DNA from: an uncultured Bacteroidales bacterium
GTDB lineage: Bacteria > Bacteroidota > Bacteroidia > Bacteroidales > WCHB1-69
Length of the DNA: 57,924 nt
Direction: 5' to 3'
NCBI GenBank assembly: GCA_900319925.1
Contig: ONQE01000026.1
Location: forward strand, 1 to 57,924
A program made the position numbers and the translations under genes. The notes below the pieces were generated by a model. The model saw nothing but the letters and a program-made list of their open reading frames with translations. It was not told the DNA's origin and did no database searches. Below, piece after piece: positions 23,694 to 34,030 of the stretch (its first letter is position 1; every line of letters begins with the position of its first letter).

Positions 23694-26600
23694 ATGAAAA
23701 AAGTAACTACGCTTTTGAGAGGATTTTTCCTCCTCGTTTGCTGCCTCGCGATAGCGAGTTTGGCAACGGCCCAGACCAACTGGGGCGGATGGTGCTATCG
23801 CGATTACAGCAGCGATGGCACGTTCACGGTGCCGGCCAACTGCACCCAACTCTACATTGAGGCTATCGGTGCCGGCGGCGGCGGCGGTAATGCTGTTGCA
23901 CCGTCGATATTGACACCGAATCACACCAGTACCGGTACTGGCGGTGGCGGCGGCGCGTATGCCCGTAAGCACGTCACAAACCCGTCTGGCAATTACACCA
24001 TCACGATTGGTGTCGGTGGTGGTCCTGCTGCGGCAGGTGGTGCGACCACGGTGACCGGTACAGGCTGTAGCATCACAGCCGGCGGCGGCCAGCCGGGTCA
24101 AAGCGATATACACGGAACTGGATCAACTGGAACTGGTGGAAGCGGCGGCTCGGCCTCTGGTGGTGATGCAAACCACTCAGGTGGACGAGGTGGTAAAGTT
24201 TGCGACAACAGAGATTCTGAGGCAGGAAGTCTTCATGACAGAGTCGGTTCTGGTGCCGGTGGCGGTGGAAGTGTCCACGGGTTATCCAACAACTACTCCT
24301 CTGTCTCCACGTGGTACAAAGGTGGTAATGGAGGAGCAGGCCAGAATGGTGGCTCCGGTTGGGGAAATGGCGATACTGGCGGTTATCCCGGCGGTGGTGG
24401 AAGCGGTGCTCGTACGAAAGGATATCAAGGCGATAAGTCTGGTGGTCGCGGAGCCAACGGCTTCGTCCGCGTATGGTTCTACACCGAGAAAAGCGAGCCG
24501 CTTACGGTCAGCATTGAGAACCAATCCACGACCTGCCCTTATACACTGAAAGCGACAACTTCCAACTACCTCTTCACCAACACGCTCCAATGGAACACGG
24601 GAGCAACGGGCTCAACCCTCGCCAATCTGAGCCCGTCCAGCAATACCACTTACTCAGCGACGGTGACGGACAAGCACAACTACGCTTCACACACCTGCCA
24701 AATCACCAGCACTGCAAGCATTGAGGTGAACAAGTGTCAGGATTGCGGCGTCACCATCGCTTCGGCTACGGCTTCAGCCAGCGAGGTTTGCGTAGGCGGA
24801 CCCTCTTTTCTGTCCGCCACGCTGGAGTCCGTTGACGACAACGCCAGTTATGCATGGTCTGTTAACAATTACAATGCCGGCACAAATACTTCTTTAAATT
24901 ATATGGTTACACCTACCAGTACTACCACATACACCATTAAGGTGACAATTACCAAGGGTACCTGCACAGCCTCCGACACGCGCAACATCACCGTGGCGGT
25001 GAACGATAGGGTCGATCCGACTTTCGCCTCCTTGTTCAATGACGGATATTGTGCAAGCACTCTCCCGGCAGTAGACGACCTCCCGACTACTTCCGACAAT
25101 AGCATCACGGGAACTTGGGCGTACAGTACTTCCGATTCCACGTACACGTTCACGCCCGCCGCGGGCCAGTGTGCTAACAAATTCACCAAAAAGGTCACGA
25201 TCTCCGACGACCCGACCCCGGGTACCATTGAGCCCGACATCGTGGTTTGTGACAATCAAACGATCTACACCTTCAACAATGCGACATCCGCCGCGGGCGG
25301 CATCAACGGCTCCTACGCCTGGCAGGTGAGCCTCGATCAGAACACCTGGGCGCCTATTCCCAATGCCAACAGCGCTCAATACGCTCCCATGACGGATCTG
25401 ACCGCCATGGCCACTCTGTTGGATGCCAATGCCACGGGTACATTCTATTTCCGCAGAGCTTGGACAAACGGTTGCGGGGACGTCTATTCCAACGTCCTCT
25501 CGTTAGACAACCCGGGCACGCTTACCCCGGGCTCCCTCACTGCGGATGGCGATCAGACTGGCGCATACTGCGCGGATGTGGCCGTCACAGCTACTCTGAC
25601 TGCCCACCCGAATGCCGCCGGACTCCCGAATGCGACATTCAGCGTCAAGTGGCAGAAGAAAGATTCGAATGGCGATTGGGTGGACATCCCCAGTGCCGAA
25701 GGCTACACCTATATGGTCTCCCTCGATCCGGTGCAGGAAGGCAGCTATCGCTACTTGGCCAAATACTCCAGCTGCGATTGGATGACCTCCAACAACACGT
25801 ATGACATCACGGTCAAGGAGCTTCCGGACGTGAAAATCAATAACGAGCTCCAAGCTGCCGTTTCGCTGTGCGCAGGCGGCTCGGTTGAAGTGACCGCTTC
25901 TGGCGCTGATACTTACTTGTGGAGCAATGGCGGCACTACGGCTACCGTCACCCTCACCGCTCCCGAAACTTACACCGTCGTGGGCACACTCAATGGCTGC
26001 GAAAACGAGGCTACCGTGACCGTCACGGAGAAAGCGCTTCCGACTGTGAAAATCAACGGTGAGAGCGCTTACACCCTTGAGAAGTGTGCAGGTGCCACCG
26101 TTGAGCTGACCGCCACTGGCGCCGTCGACTACACCTGGTCCCCGGCTGATGGCCTGACCATTACCGATGCGGAGCACGGCTCCACGGCCACCCTCACGGG
26201 CACCGGCAACTACACGGTCACTGGCGTCGATGCGAACGGTTGCTCGAACACGGCCACCGCGGCCATCACGGAAAGTGCGCTTCCCGTGGTCAATAGCATC
26301 ACAGCTCCCACGGACCTTTGTCCGGGCAAGACCTCATACGAACTGCAAGCGGACATCACCTCCAGCGCAGCCATCGACACCTACACGTGGGGCGGAAACG
26401 CCACGGGCAGCACTGCCACGGGTACCGTCACCGCCACGCTGCCCAACTGCGGACAGACTTACAGCTACTCCCTCAAGGTGACGGATGAAAAGGGCTGTGA
26501 AAGCGCCGTTAAGACCGGCAGCTTCACCACCACCACGCCCACGATGACAATTGGTACGATCAGCAGCATGGAGGCTGTCAAGAGCGCTGAGAATTGCAAG

Positions 26601-29600
26601 TACTACGTCCCCTCCCAAGATGATTTGGCTGCTGCTGTGAACAGCGCCATTACCACCACCTGCGGCAATACGGTGACCCTCATCAACATCAATCCTGCCG
26701 CCGGCTCGCTGATTGATGCCACCACGACCGTTACGGCTACTGCGACGGATATGTGCGGCAATACGGAAACCGTCAACATCGAGGTTACCGTTCCGACCGT
26801 CACCTTCTCCATTGATCCTACTACGGAGACCTTCACGCTTCCTTACGGTGCTGCCACCATGGACGTCACGCTTACGAGCACTCCCAGCTTCGAGCCGAGC
26901 GATCTCCCCTACACTTTTGAGAACAACCTCCAAAACCCGCTGGGTGTAGGTACGCATAACATTACGTGGACACTGAAGGACGAGTGCGGCAATCCTATCA
27001 CCACCGCTGTCGAAGAGGTCAATGTTGTCCTCCCCGAATGTGAGGATGCGGTCACCCTCGACGGTTACGACTATCCGGTGGTGCGCGTCGGCTACGACTG
27101 CTGGTTCAAGGAGAACGTGAAGGCCACTACCGATATTGCGGATGTCGTTGCCTACAAGAATGATCCTGATACCTACAAAGACAAATTCGGCATGCTCTAC
27201 ACTTGGTATGCTGCCGTGGCGGCAGAACCCGAAACGGGCAGCGAAGAAGGCGGTTCCGGCTCCGGCCCCGCTTTGATGATGCCGATGCCGATCCCGCCGG
27301 TGAATCCTTCCGAACGCACCCAGGGTATCTGTCCTGAGGGCTGGGCCATCCCGACCGTGGAGGATTTCCAGCGTCTATTCGTCGCTGCTGGAAGCAATGT
27401 CGCCTACCTAAAAGATCTGGATGCGACCACCTGGACAACCGGCAAATGCGGCATAGAGCCCTCTACCGGCTTCAATCTCCGCGGCGCCGGCTACTACCTC
27501 AGCAGCATCGCCGCTTTCCAGGATTTGCTCAGCAACACCCGTTTCTGGACCGACAAGGCCGGCTCAACGGCCAACAAGGCCATCTGCTGTGAGTTCAACT
27601 ACTACTGCGACGAACCCATGTTCAAGGAGATTTCTTCATTCGACAAGGTGAGCGTGCGTTGTATCAAGATCAACAGCGAGGAACTTCCTACGCCTCCTCC
27701 TGCCGAATGCCCGACCATCGGCACCCCCACCATCGAATTCATTGACGAGAACACCACGAGTTACCATTACGATATTAGTAAACTCACGTTGAAAATCTCC
27801 ACACCCATCATTGATTACGATGATGATATGGTTGGCAACGCTACCTATTACGCCTATTATACCACCCCTGGGCATAACTATCCTGTCAATCATGCCATTA
27901 ACAATCCTGAATATGTTTATGCATATTTCACGGAGGATGGCGTTTTTGTGGCTGAAATTCAAGGTCGTGATGACAACTTCCTTGGACAGTTGGGCCAAAT
28001 TGGTGAAATTACAATCTCTTTGAAGGTCGCTATTAACTGTGCAATGGATGGTGTCGAATGGAGTGAAAGTGTGCCGTTCACGCCTGCGACGGATTGCCCG
28101 GCCTATGAAATTTCTCCTGTAGCGGAGAAACTTCTCGACTATATCGGGGTCACTGCTTACATTAATGACTTCACTTCCGGTTCCGTGAATGAGAACTCCG
28201 TTAGCTGGAATGTTACTTCCGACGCTGGCGTTTCCAAGACCTACACGCCTGCCAACAACAGTGGAAATGATATTAGTGTATCCGTGACTCTTGGCCAGGT
28301 GTCCTGGCAGGAGATTACGCTTTCTTGGAATCAAGTGGCTGCAGATTTCGGTGAACCCGCCACGCTCACGTTCGTCCCCTCCATGGGCACCACGTGCGAA
28401 GGAAACCCTGTCACGGTCACTGGTTTCCCCGCTACCTTCCCGATTGCGCCCGTTTCAACGGATGATTGCCCGACGTTTGAAGATGATGAGTTTGAGGTCA
28501 CCTTGGAGAACGGCCAGTACATCGCTGAAATTCCGTTCGAATTCGAAGGAACTGGTAATGTGAGTGTGAATGGAGAATATTATACTGCGCCTTATACGAT
28601 CGCTCCCCTCAAATACGACTTGAATGGTGATATGTATCATGTTACTGATAATACGATTTTCGTTCACATTCCGGTTAATGCATCGGGCCTTTCCGGCGAA
28701 TTGAGCGAGGGTCAGTCTCTTAACATTAACATCAGTATCGATTATCCTGACTGTTCCGGCGCATTGATCTCAGGCGCCTACGAGGCTCCCGCCGCCCCTG
28801 TTGAATGCCCGACGATGGGAGAAATCAATGCGGAACCCGGTACCACCAATAACACCTATATTTTCACTGCACAGGTGGGCAATTATGACCCGAACGAATT
28901 TTATGCTTTTACCATTATTACCACGAAACATATTACCACAGGAAATATTCATATGCAGTATCCTGAAATAATTAGCTATAATTCTGATCAAGCTGATTAT
29001 TCCAACTATGTGAGTAATGAGGGAGTCATTACGTATGTTGCAGATATCGTAGATGTTACAGGTGACATATATGATTCTATTCTTGTGACCTTTAGAATCA
29101 ACATGCCAGGGACGGATTGCGAGATGGCGTACAGCATTCGCAAGGTGGAGTTTGAGCAACCCGACGTTGAATGCCCGATGATTACCGACAATGTGTTCGG
29201 GTTGGAGAAGGTCAATAGTTATTATGCTGTTATAGATTACGAAGGCGGTTCCGGCAACGAGACGGTCAGTGGATACTACTATACCACGAGTAATACCGAA
29301 GAAATTGACTTCCAATTGAATGAAACTTTGTGGCTTGATAAGACTGAACATACCATTACTGTTACTATCCCGTTTGCGAATGTCGAACTTGAAGAGGGTG
29401 AGTACCTTTATGTCTCGCTTACCCTTTCCGATCAAGGGTGTGAAGATATCGACATGTCCGGCGAGTACTTTGAGGAACCCGAAGAGGAACCCGTTCCTGA
29501 ATGCCCGAATACTGAATATACTGAGCTTGATTTGGAAAAGGGCAATAGCTATTATGTTCAAATTCCCTACACAGGCGGTTCCGGCAACGAGACGGTCAGT

Positions 29601-30224
29601 GGTGTCTACTTTATAGGTGAAGTTATGGGCGAAACTAATAATCCTCTTAATAATCAATCCTTAGTGCTTGATAAAACGAACAAAACCATTACGGTTTCTA
29701 TTCCGTTTACGGAAGTCACCCTTAATCCGGGACAGACACTTGGAGTTGTGCTTACCCTTTCCGATGATAATTGTGATGGTGTAACCATATACTCTCAGTA
29801 CACGGAGCCCACTGTTTCTGTTGAATGCCCGAGCATGGGTGCTTCGAATCTGCCAGAAACCATCACCCTTAGCGATCTCACCATCACCACTCCCGTTACT
29901 GACTTGGCGGATCTGAGCGTTGTCACCAGCTACGGTTACCATATTGTAGCAGATGTTAATATGCCCAATGCTGATCCTATTACCTATGAAATTACGGTGG
30001 ACCAAGCCACTACGCAAGTGAATGTGCAATTGACCACCTCTCAACTCAGTATTTCCGCTAACTTGCTTGGCTTAGTTCCTGCTGAATACCAGAACTTTTT
30101 GCCGATGTTGCTTCAGAGTGGGTATGCATTTGTCAACATTACGCCGTTCATCACGGTGTCCGACACTTCCTGTGGTGTTAACGGTGAAATCACTGGCGAA
30201 ACGATAGTCTATCCGGAACCCTAA
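23694..30224 (+). CDS. Giant secreted glycine-rich / Ig-like / FISUMP protein
   Basis: The 2176-aa protein has a signal peptide ending near ASLATAQ (residue 27). Residues about 30-265 are a glycine-rich domain with aligned GGGGG runs (AGGGGGNAV, GTGGGGGAYARKHV, GRGANGFVRVWFY). Residues about 270-1115 hold Ig-like or SprB-like units (LCAGGSVEVTASGADTYLWS, TVTEKALPTVKINGE). One FISUMP domain covers about 1118-1322 (VRVGYDCWFKENVKAT ... SVRCIKI). Seven repeats of about 110-125 aa follow, each opening with (E/D)CP, at about 1337, 1467, 1590, 1703, 1825, 1936 and 2043. No T9SS C-terminal domain is visible at the end (TGETIVYPEP). A surface adhesin or sheath role is inferred. It stands alone between two intergenic regions. 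Confidence 0.85.
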   Translation: MKKVTTLLRGFFLLVCCLAIASLATAQTNWGGWCYRDYSSDGTFTVPANCTQLYIEAIGAGGGGGNAVAPSILTPNHTSTGTGGGGGAYARKHVTNPSGNYTITIGVGGGPAAAGGATTVTGTGCSITAGGGQPGQSDIHGTGSTGTGGSGGSASGGDANHSGGRGGKVCDNRDSEAGSLHDRVGSGAGGGGSVHGLSNNYSSVSTWYKGGNGGAGQNGGSGWGNGDTGGYPGGGGSGARTKGYQGDKSGGRGANGFVRVWFYTEKSEPLTVSIENQSTTCPYTLKATTSNYLFTNTLQWNTGATGSTLANLSPSSNTTYSATVTDKHNYASHTCQITSTASIEVNKCQDCGVTIASATASASEVCVGGPSFLSATLESVDDNASYAWSVNNYNAGTNTSLNYMVTPTSTTTYTIKVTITKGTCTASDTRNITVAVNDRVDPTFASLFNDGYCASTLPAVDDLPTTSDNSITGTWAYSTSDSTYTFTPAAGQCANKFTKKVTISDDPTPGTIEPDIVVCDNQTIYTFNNATSAAGGINGSYAWQVSLDQNTWAPIPNANSAQYAPMTDLTAMATLLDANATGTFYFRRAWTNGCGDVYSNVLSLDNPGTLTPGSLTADGDQTGAYCADVAVTATLTAHPNAAGLPNATFSVKWQKKDSNGDWVDIPSAEGYTYMVSLDPVQEGSYRYLAKYSSCDWMTSNNTYDITVKELPDVKINNELQAAVSLCAGGSVEVTASGADTYLWSNGGTTATVTLTAPETYTVVGTLNGCENEATVTVTEKALPTVKINGESAYTLEKCAGATVELTATGAVDYTWSPADGLTITDAEHGSTATLTGTGNYTVTGVDANGCSNTATAAITESALPVVNSITAPTDLCPGKTSYELQADITSSAAIDTYTWGGNATGSTATGTVTATLPNCGQTYSYSLKVTDEKGCESAVKTGSFTTTTPTMTIGTISSMEAVKSAENCKYYVPSQDDLAAAVNSAITTTCGNTVTLININPAAGSLIDATTTVTATATDMCGNTETVNIEVTVPTVTFSIDPTTETFTLPYGAATMDVTLTSTPSFEPSDLPYTFENNLQNPLGVGTHNITWTLKDECGNPITTAVEEVNVVLPECEDAVTLDGYDYPVVRVGYDCWFKENVKATTDIADVVAYKNDPDTYKDKFGMLYTWYAAVAAEPETGSEEGGSGSGPALMMPMPIPPVNPSERTQGICPEGWAIPTVEDFQRLFVAAGSNVAYLKDLDATTWTTGKCGIEPSTGFNLRGAGYYLSSIAAFQDLLSNTRFWTDKAGSTANKAICCEFNYYCDEPMFKEISSFDKVSVRCIKINSEELPTPPPAECPTIGTPTIEFIDENTTSYHYDISKLTLKISTPIIDYDDDMVGNATYYAYYTTPGHNYPVNHAINNPEYVYAYFTEDGVFVAEIQGRDDNFLGQLGQIGEITISLKVAINCAMDGVEWSESVPFTPATDCPAYEISPVAEKLLDYIGVTAYINDFTSGSVNENSVSWNVTSDAGVSKTYTPANNSGNDISVSVTLGQVSWQEITLSWNQVAADFGEPATLTFVPSMGTTCEGNPVTVTGFPATFPIAPVSTDDCPTFEDDEFEVTLENGQYIAEIPFEFEGTGNVSVNGEYYTAPYTIAPLKYDLNGDMYHVTDNTIFVHIPVNASGLSGELSEGQSLNINISIDYPDCSGALISGAYEAPAAPVECPTMGEINAEPGTTNNTYIFTAQVGNYDPNEFYAFTIITTKHITTGNIHMQYPEIISYNSDQADYSNYVSNEGVITYVADIVDVTGDIYDSILVTFRINMPGTDCEMAYSIRKVEFEQPDVECPMITDNVFGLEKVNSYYAVIDYEGGSGNETVSGYYYTTSNTEEIDFQLNETLWLDKTEHTITVTIPFANVELEEGEYLYVSLTLSDQGCEDIDMSGEYFEEPEEEPVPECPNTEYTELDLEKGNSYYVQIPYTGGSGNETVSGVYFIGEVMGETNNPLNNQSLVLDKTNKTITVSIPFTEVTLNPGQTLGVVLTLSDDNCDGVTIYSQYTEPTVSVECPSMGASNLPETITLSDLTITTPVTDLADLSVVTSYGYHIVADVNMPNADPITYEITVDQATTQVNVQLTTSQLSISANLLGLVPAEYQNFLPMLLQSGYAFVNITPFITVSDTSCGVNGEITGETIVYPEP
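29244..29602 (+). repeat. Identical 29-bp segments in adjacent C-terminal repeats
   Basis: Positions 29244-29272 and 29574-29602, exactly 330 bp (110 codons) apart, are identical and encode GGSGNETVSG, while the surrounding repeats differ. This points to recent duplication or gene conversion within the giant gene. Confidence 0.7.
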
Positions 30225-30332
30225 TGATGATTGCCTAAATGAAACCGTGAAGATTTTGGGCAGAAGGGTGTTGATGAATAGAGAGTCCCTCCCTCCGCCC
30301 TTAAGACAGAAAGTGCATTAAGAATATAAAGT

Positions 30333-30361
30333 AAGGGCGTGGCCGCGAGCCGCGCCCTTTT
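30333..30361 (+). terminator. Terminator of the giant surface-protein gene
   Basis: AAGGGCGTGGC and GCCGCGCCCTT pair with one mismatch around CGCGA, followed by T residues, about 110 bp past the stop. The rest of the 213-bp gap holds the next promoter. Confidence 0.75.
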
Positions 30362-30374
30362 GGTTCAATTTTCT

Positions 30375-30382
30375 TAATTTTG
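30375..30382 (+). promoter_or_regulatory. -7 promoter element TAATTTTG for the M14 peptidase gene
   Basis: Consensus match 55 bp before the ATG at 30438, just downstream of the preceding terminator. Confidence 0.5.
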
Positions 30383-30437
30383 CCATCCGCCCTTGTGGAT
30401 GATTTGATTATATTAATTAATTGCAGATGAAATTGTT

Positions 30438-32126
30438 ATGAAATGTATTAAACTTATCCTTTCCATTGTTTTGTTCGCCGTGACCCTCACGCTTTCCGCC
30501 CAGGACACCGCGCTCACCTATCCAGCCACGTATGTGGAGACCGTCTTGGACGCTGCCACGCTACAGGCGCTGTCGCACACTTTTTCCGTGGACAAGGTGC
30601 GACGCCATGCCGACAACACCTTCGATACGCGCATCAGCTTGTCTTATAAGGAGTTCGACGCTTTCCGGGCGTTGGGCATCCCCTACACGGTGGCACCGCG
30701 TTCCCGTGCATACGTGCAGATGGCGCAGAATTACGACGAGATGACCTCCACCTGGAGACGTTACCCCACGTACAGCACCTATCTTGCTATGATGGATACG
30801 TTCAGGACACGCTATCCGTCGCTCTGCGAGATCGACACGATATTGTACGAAACGCCTGCGCACCACCGCATTCTCTGCGCCCACATCAGCAACAACCTCA
30901 GCGACCACGAGGGCAAGCCGTCGGTGTTCTACACCTCGACCATCCACGGTGATGAGGTGGTGGGTTACTATATGATGCTGCGACTGATCGACTATCTGCT
31001 TGCCAATTACAATACGGACAGCCGCGTCACGGAGCTGGTTGATCAGGTGGATCTCTGGATTTGCCCCCTGCACAATCCGGATGGCACCTACTACACCTCC
31101 AACAACCAGATCAACGAATCGCCCGTCTCCATCCGCTACAACCGCCATTATGAGGATCTTAACCGCTCGTTCCCGCATGCCGGACAGCCTGCGAAAAGCG
31201 ATTACGAACCCGAGGTGGAGGCGATGATGACCTTTATGGCCGCGCACAATTTCACGCTTGCGGCCAACTTCCACGGCGGTGCGGAGGTGTTCAACTATCC
31301 GTGGGACACGTGGACCACGTGGCAGCACAGCCACGCCGATGCCGCGTGGTGGGAGTATGTGGGCCACCGTTTCGCCGACACGTGCCAGCACTACAACAGC
31401 AGTTACATGAACGAGGAGGACGACGGGGTCACGCCGGGAGGCGACTGGTACGTCATTGAGGGTTCTATGCAGGACTACCACAACTGGTATCTCGGCACCC
31501 GCCATGTCACGATCGAGGTGTCTGACGACAAGGTTTTGTCAACCAACTATTTGCCGAGCTATTGGGGCTATATCCGCTCCTCGCTGCTGAACTTCATCGA
31601 CGATTCGCGTCACGGCATCCACGGGACGGTCACCGATTCGATTACGGGCGAGCCGTTGGAGGCGCTCGTCTACATTGCTAACCACGATCTGGACCACTCC
31701 TACGTGGAGTCGGTGCTGCCTCACGGCGACTATCACCGTCCGATCAAGGCCGGACAATACTCGGTCACCTATTCGGCGGACGGCTATCTTCCGAAAACGA
31801 TTGTCACCCAAGTCGCGGACGGGCAGACCGTTCTCCAGAATGTGCAGCTGACCAAGACGGTCGGTATCGAGGATTACGAGAGTTGCATTGCCCTTTATCC
31901 CAACCCTGCAAAGGATTTCGTGACGGTAGAAATCAGCGGTGATTTGGAAATCGCCAACATCGCTCTATACGATGTCAACGGCCGTATGGTCAGGACGAAT
32001 CCTTATTCGCCCCTGCAGAGCGGGAGCGTTAAATTGGATGTTCACGATTTGTACTCCGGTACCTACATCCTCCATCTTAAAACCGCGGATGGTCGCGAAA
32101 TCATCCGCAAGATTGCAAAACAATAG
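30438..32126 (+). CDS. Secreted M14 zinc carboxypeptidase with T9SS sorting domain
   Basis: The 562-aa protein has a signal peptide ending LTLSAQ. The M14 catalytic domain shows the zinc motif STIHGDEVVG (about 167-176), NPDGTYY, the substrate-binding DLNRSFP, the third zinc ligand in ANFHGGAEVF and the catalytic Glu in TIEVSDDK. A carboxypeptidase-regulatory-like domain (HGIHGTVTDSITGEPLEAL) follows, and the C-terminus is a type-A T9SS domain (LYPNPAKDFVTVE, IALYDVNGRMV, YSGTYILHLKT). It should be exported to the cell surface to trim peptides. It is monocistronic, with a terminator 27 bp later. Confidence 0.92.
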   Translation: MKCIKLILSIVLFAVTLTLSAQDTALTYPATYVETVLDAATLQALSHTFSVDKVRRHADNTFDTRISLSYKEFDAFRALGIPYTVAPRSRAYVQMAQNYDEMTSTWRRYPTYSTYLAMMDTFRTRYPSLCEIDTILYETPAHHRILCAHISNNLSDHEGKPSVFYTSTIHGDEVVGYYMMLRLIDYLLANYNTDSRVTELVDQVDLWICPLHNPDGTYYTSNNQINESPVSIRYNRHYEDLNRSFPHAGQPAKSDYEPEVEAMMTFMAAHNFTLAANFHGGAEVFNYPWDTWTTWQHSHADAAWWEYVGHRFADTCQHYNSSYMNEEDDGVTPGGDWYVIEGSMQDYHNWYLGTRHVTIEVSDDKVLSTNYLPSYWGYIRSSLLNFIDDSRHGIHGTVTDSITGEPLEALVYIANHDLDHSYVESVLPHGDYHRPIKAGQYSVTYSADGYLPKTIVTQVADGQTVLQNVQLTKTVGIEDYESCIALYPNPAKDFVTVEISGDLEIANIALYDVNGRMVRTNPYSPLQSGSVKLDVHDLYSGTYILHLKTADGREIIRKIAKQ

Positions 32127-32152
32127 CACTACGGCCCACGGCTCGCCAAAAG

Positions 32153-32187
32153 AAAACGGGACCAACAATTGCTGTCGGTCCCGTTTT
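32153..32187. terminator. Bidirectional terminator between M14 peptidase and Omp28-like genes
   Basis: AAAACGGGACC and GGTCCCGTTTT form a perfect 11-bp stem (with an additional inner ACA/TGT); it lies between two convergent genes. Confidence 0.85.
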
Positions 32188-32212
32188 GTTATCGGAAAGG
32201 GTTATGTAACCT

Positions 32213-33925
32213 TTACTTCTTGATGATTTTGTGCATGGAGGTGCCGTTTTCGGTCGTCAGCTTCAGGGTGTAGAGACCGTTGGCGAGATCCTTCACGGAG
32301 ATGGTGTGCACATCGCCGGCCTCGGCCTTCACAAGCTGGCCTTGGATGTTGAAGATCTCCACGCGTTGCACTTGGCTGCCGCTGTTGATGGTGAGCACAT
32401 CGGTGGCCGGGTTCGGATAGACGGTGGTGTTCTCCATCGTGACCTCCTCGATACTGGCAGGGACGCTCACATCAATCAAATAGGTGGCCTGGGAACCGAA
32501 ATTGCCGTTGTCACGGAAAATGCGGCTGCCGTCCCCGTTGAGCAACTCGAAATATCCGCTGCCGTAGCCGGAGTTGATACCGTCACCGTATTGGTCATAC
32601 ACTTCCAGTCTGTAGCAACCGACCACGGGCGGGTTGAACGCGAAAGTATGCACGGTGGAGGTGTTCGAGAAAGGACCGCCGGAAAGGACAACCGCGCCGT
32701 CAGGTCCGAAAATCTTGAAGGTTGTTTCAGAACCGTAATTGTCGGTCTTCAGGTTGAAGACCATATTTCCACCACCCGTATAGACACTCTTCTTGAAGGT
32801 CAGTGATTTCGGGGACGTTGTGACAGCTGTGCCGTCGATATTGGTGACTTCCACTTGAACCGTGTTGTTTTGGTTCAGGTTGACGGTGATGGTGGGCATG
32901 GCGATTATTGCCGATGCCATGGGGGCGATGTTGCCTGTCCAAGAGCCGGTGAACGCTGTTCCGTTAACCGTGTAAGAGTAGTTCAATCCCGTGATTGCGG
33001 ACGAACCGAGGTTTCTGAAGTCAAAACTGGTGGAAGCGGTGTTGGCACAAGAGAGGTCGCCGTTGTCAATCACTCTCAAGATGCGGCCGCCGATGGCTGG
33101 CACGTTGTTTAATTGGATGGGGACTTCAATGCCGGTGAGCACTTCCTGGTGACCTTCGCAGACAAAGGCAACCACGGTAAGATCCTCAAGCAGAGCGTCG
33201 ATGGCATTGGGTGAACCCAATTGCTCCGGAATCACATATTCGTAATTCTTCTCCACCAAGTTTCCCACAGCGAGGTTGTCGATAGTTTCGCCCCATTGGC
33301 CAGTAATGAGGTGGCGTAGCATGTGCATGTGCATGTATAGGTCGCCCACCACTTGGTCGGGGTTTTTCTCCTTGCCCACTTGCGGACCCAGCACGTTGTC
33401 CTGCATGATGGCAACGTTCAGCGCATTGGAAGTCACCGTCTGGGCAGCGGTGTAATAGAGCTGGACACGGATATTCAGTGTGCGGGTGCTCCAGTCGATA
33501 GTGGCTTCAGCTCCGATGTTCACCGGAGATGACTGGTTCAGGATGGTGTTGGCGGCACTGGCCCAGTCACCTCTGCCTAAGGCGGTCACACTGCCGGAGA
33601 AGACATGGCGGTTGACCGTTCCGGAAGGATATCCGTCCAAACCGGTTTGGTTTGCCAATGCGTTGCCGAACTGTGTGGTGTAGGTGTTCGCCGCGAAGCT
33701 GCCTTGGTGGATGTTGATGAGGCAGACTCTGCCGGGGTGCGAGGCCTTGAGCTGGTTTGCGCGCTTGTGGCCGTCAGGGCACCAAGTGCAGTTGACGCCG
33801 GTGTATTCCTCCAGCACGACGTTCTTGTTGGAGGGAGTGGTGGACACAATGGTGTCGGAGACTTGCGCGGAGGCGAACATCGTGGTCAGCATCGCCGCGA
33901 CTAAAAGAAGTAACGTTTTCTTCAT
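32213..33925 (-). CDS. Omp28-like thioredoxin-fold protein with T9SS sorting domain
   Basis: The 570-aa protein has a signal peptide (to FASAQ, 21). Residues 34-240 match Omp28-related outer-membrane proteins: VVLEEYTGVNCTWCPDGH with a CxxC pair (Cys46/Cys49), then LINIHQGSFA and GLDGYPSGTVNRHVF as in the thioredoxin fold. Middle domains are Ig-like, with a YDQYGDGINSGYGSGYFEL unit typical of secreted peptidase-associated repeats. The C-terminus is a type-A sorting domain (VYPNPATDVLTINSG, VEIFNIQGQLV, LANGLYTLKLTTENG). It is exported to the surface; the redox role is inferred. Confidence 0.88.
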   Translation of the reverse strand: MKKTLLLLVAAMLTTMFASAQVSDTIVSTTPSNKNVVLEEYTGVNCTWCPDGHKRANQLKASHPGRVCLINIHQGSFAANTYTTQFGNALANQTGLDGYPSGTVNRHVFSGSVTALGRGDWASAANTILNQSSPVNIGAEATIDWSTRTLNIRVQLYYTAAQTVTSNALNVAIMQDNVLGPQVGKEKNPDQVVGDLYMHMHMLRHLITGQWGETIDNLAVGNLVEKNYEYVIPEQLGSPNAIDALLEDLTVVAFVCEGHQEVLTGIEVPIQLNNVPAIGGRILRVIDNGDLSCANTASTSFDFRNLGSSAITGLNYSYTVNGTAFTGSWTGNIAPMASAIIAMPTITVNLNQNNTVQVEVTNIDGTAVTTSPKSLTFKKSVYTGGGNMVFNLKTDNYGSETTFKIFGPDGAVVLSGGPFSNTSTVHTFAFNPPVVGCYRLEVYDQYGDGINSGYGSGYFELLNGDGSRIFRDNGNFGSQATYLIDVSVPASIEEVTMENTTVYPNPATDVLTINSGSQVQRVEIFNIQGQLVKAEAGDVHTISVKDLANGLYTLKLTTENGTSMHKIIKK

Positions 33926-33971
33926 ACTTTTGATTTTTTATGTGATTAATTGTTTCGAATTTTTAACCGCG

Positions 33972-33979
33972 CAAAAATA
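33972..33979 (-). promoter_or_regulatory. -7 promoter element TATTTTTG for the Omp28-like gene
   Basis: Exact consensus on the minus strand, 46 bp upstream of the ATG. Confidence 0.6.
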
Positions 33980-34030
33980 CACTTTTGTTTTAAAAAAGTC
34001 AATGGTCAACTATATTTTTTTTGCGAGTCG

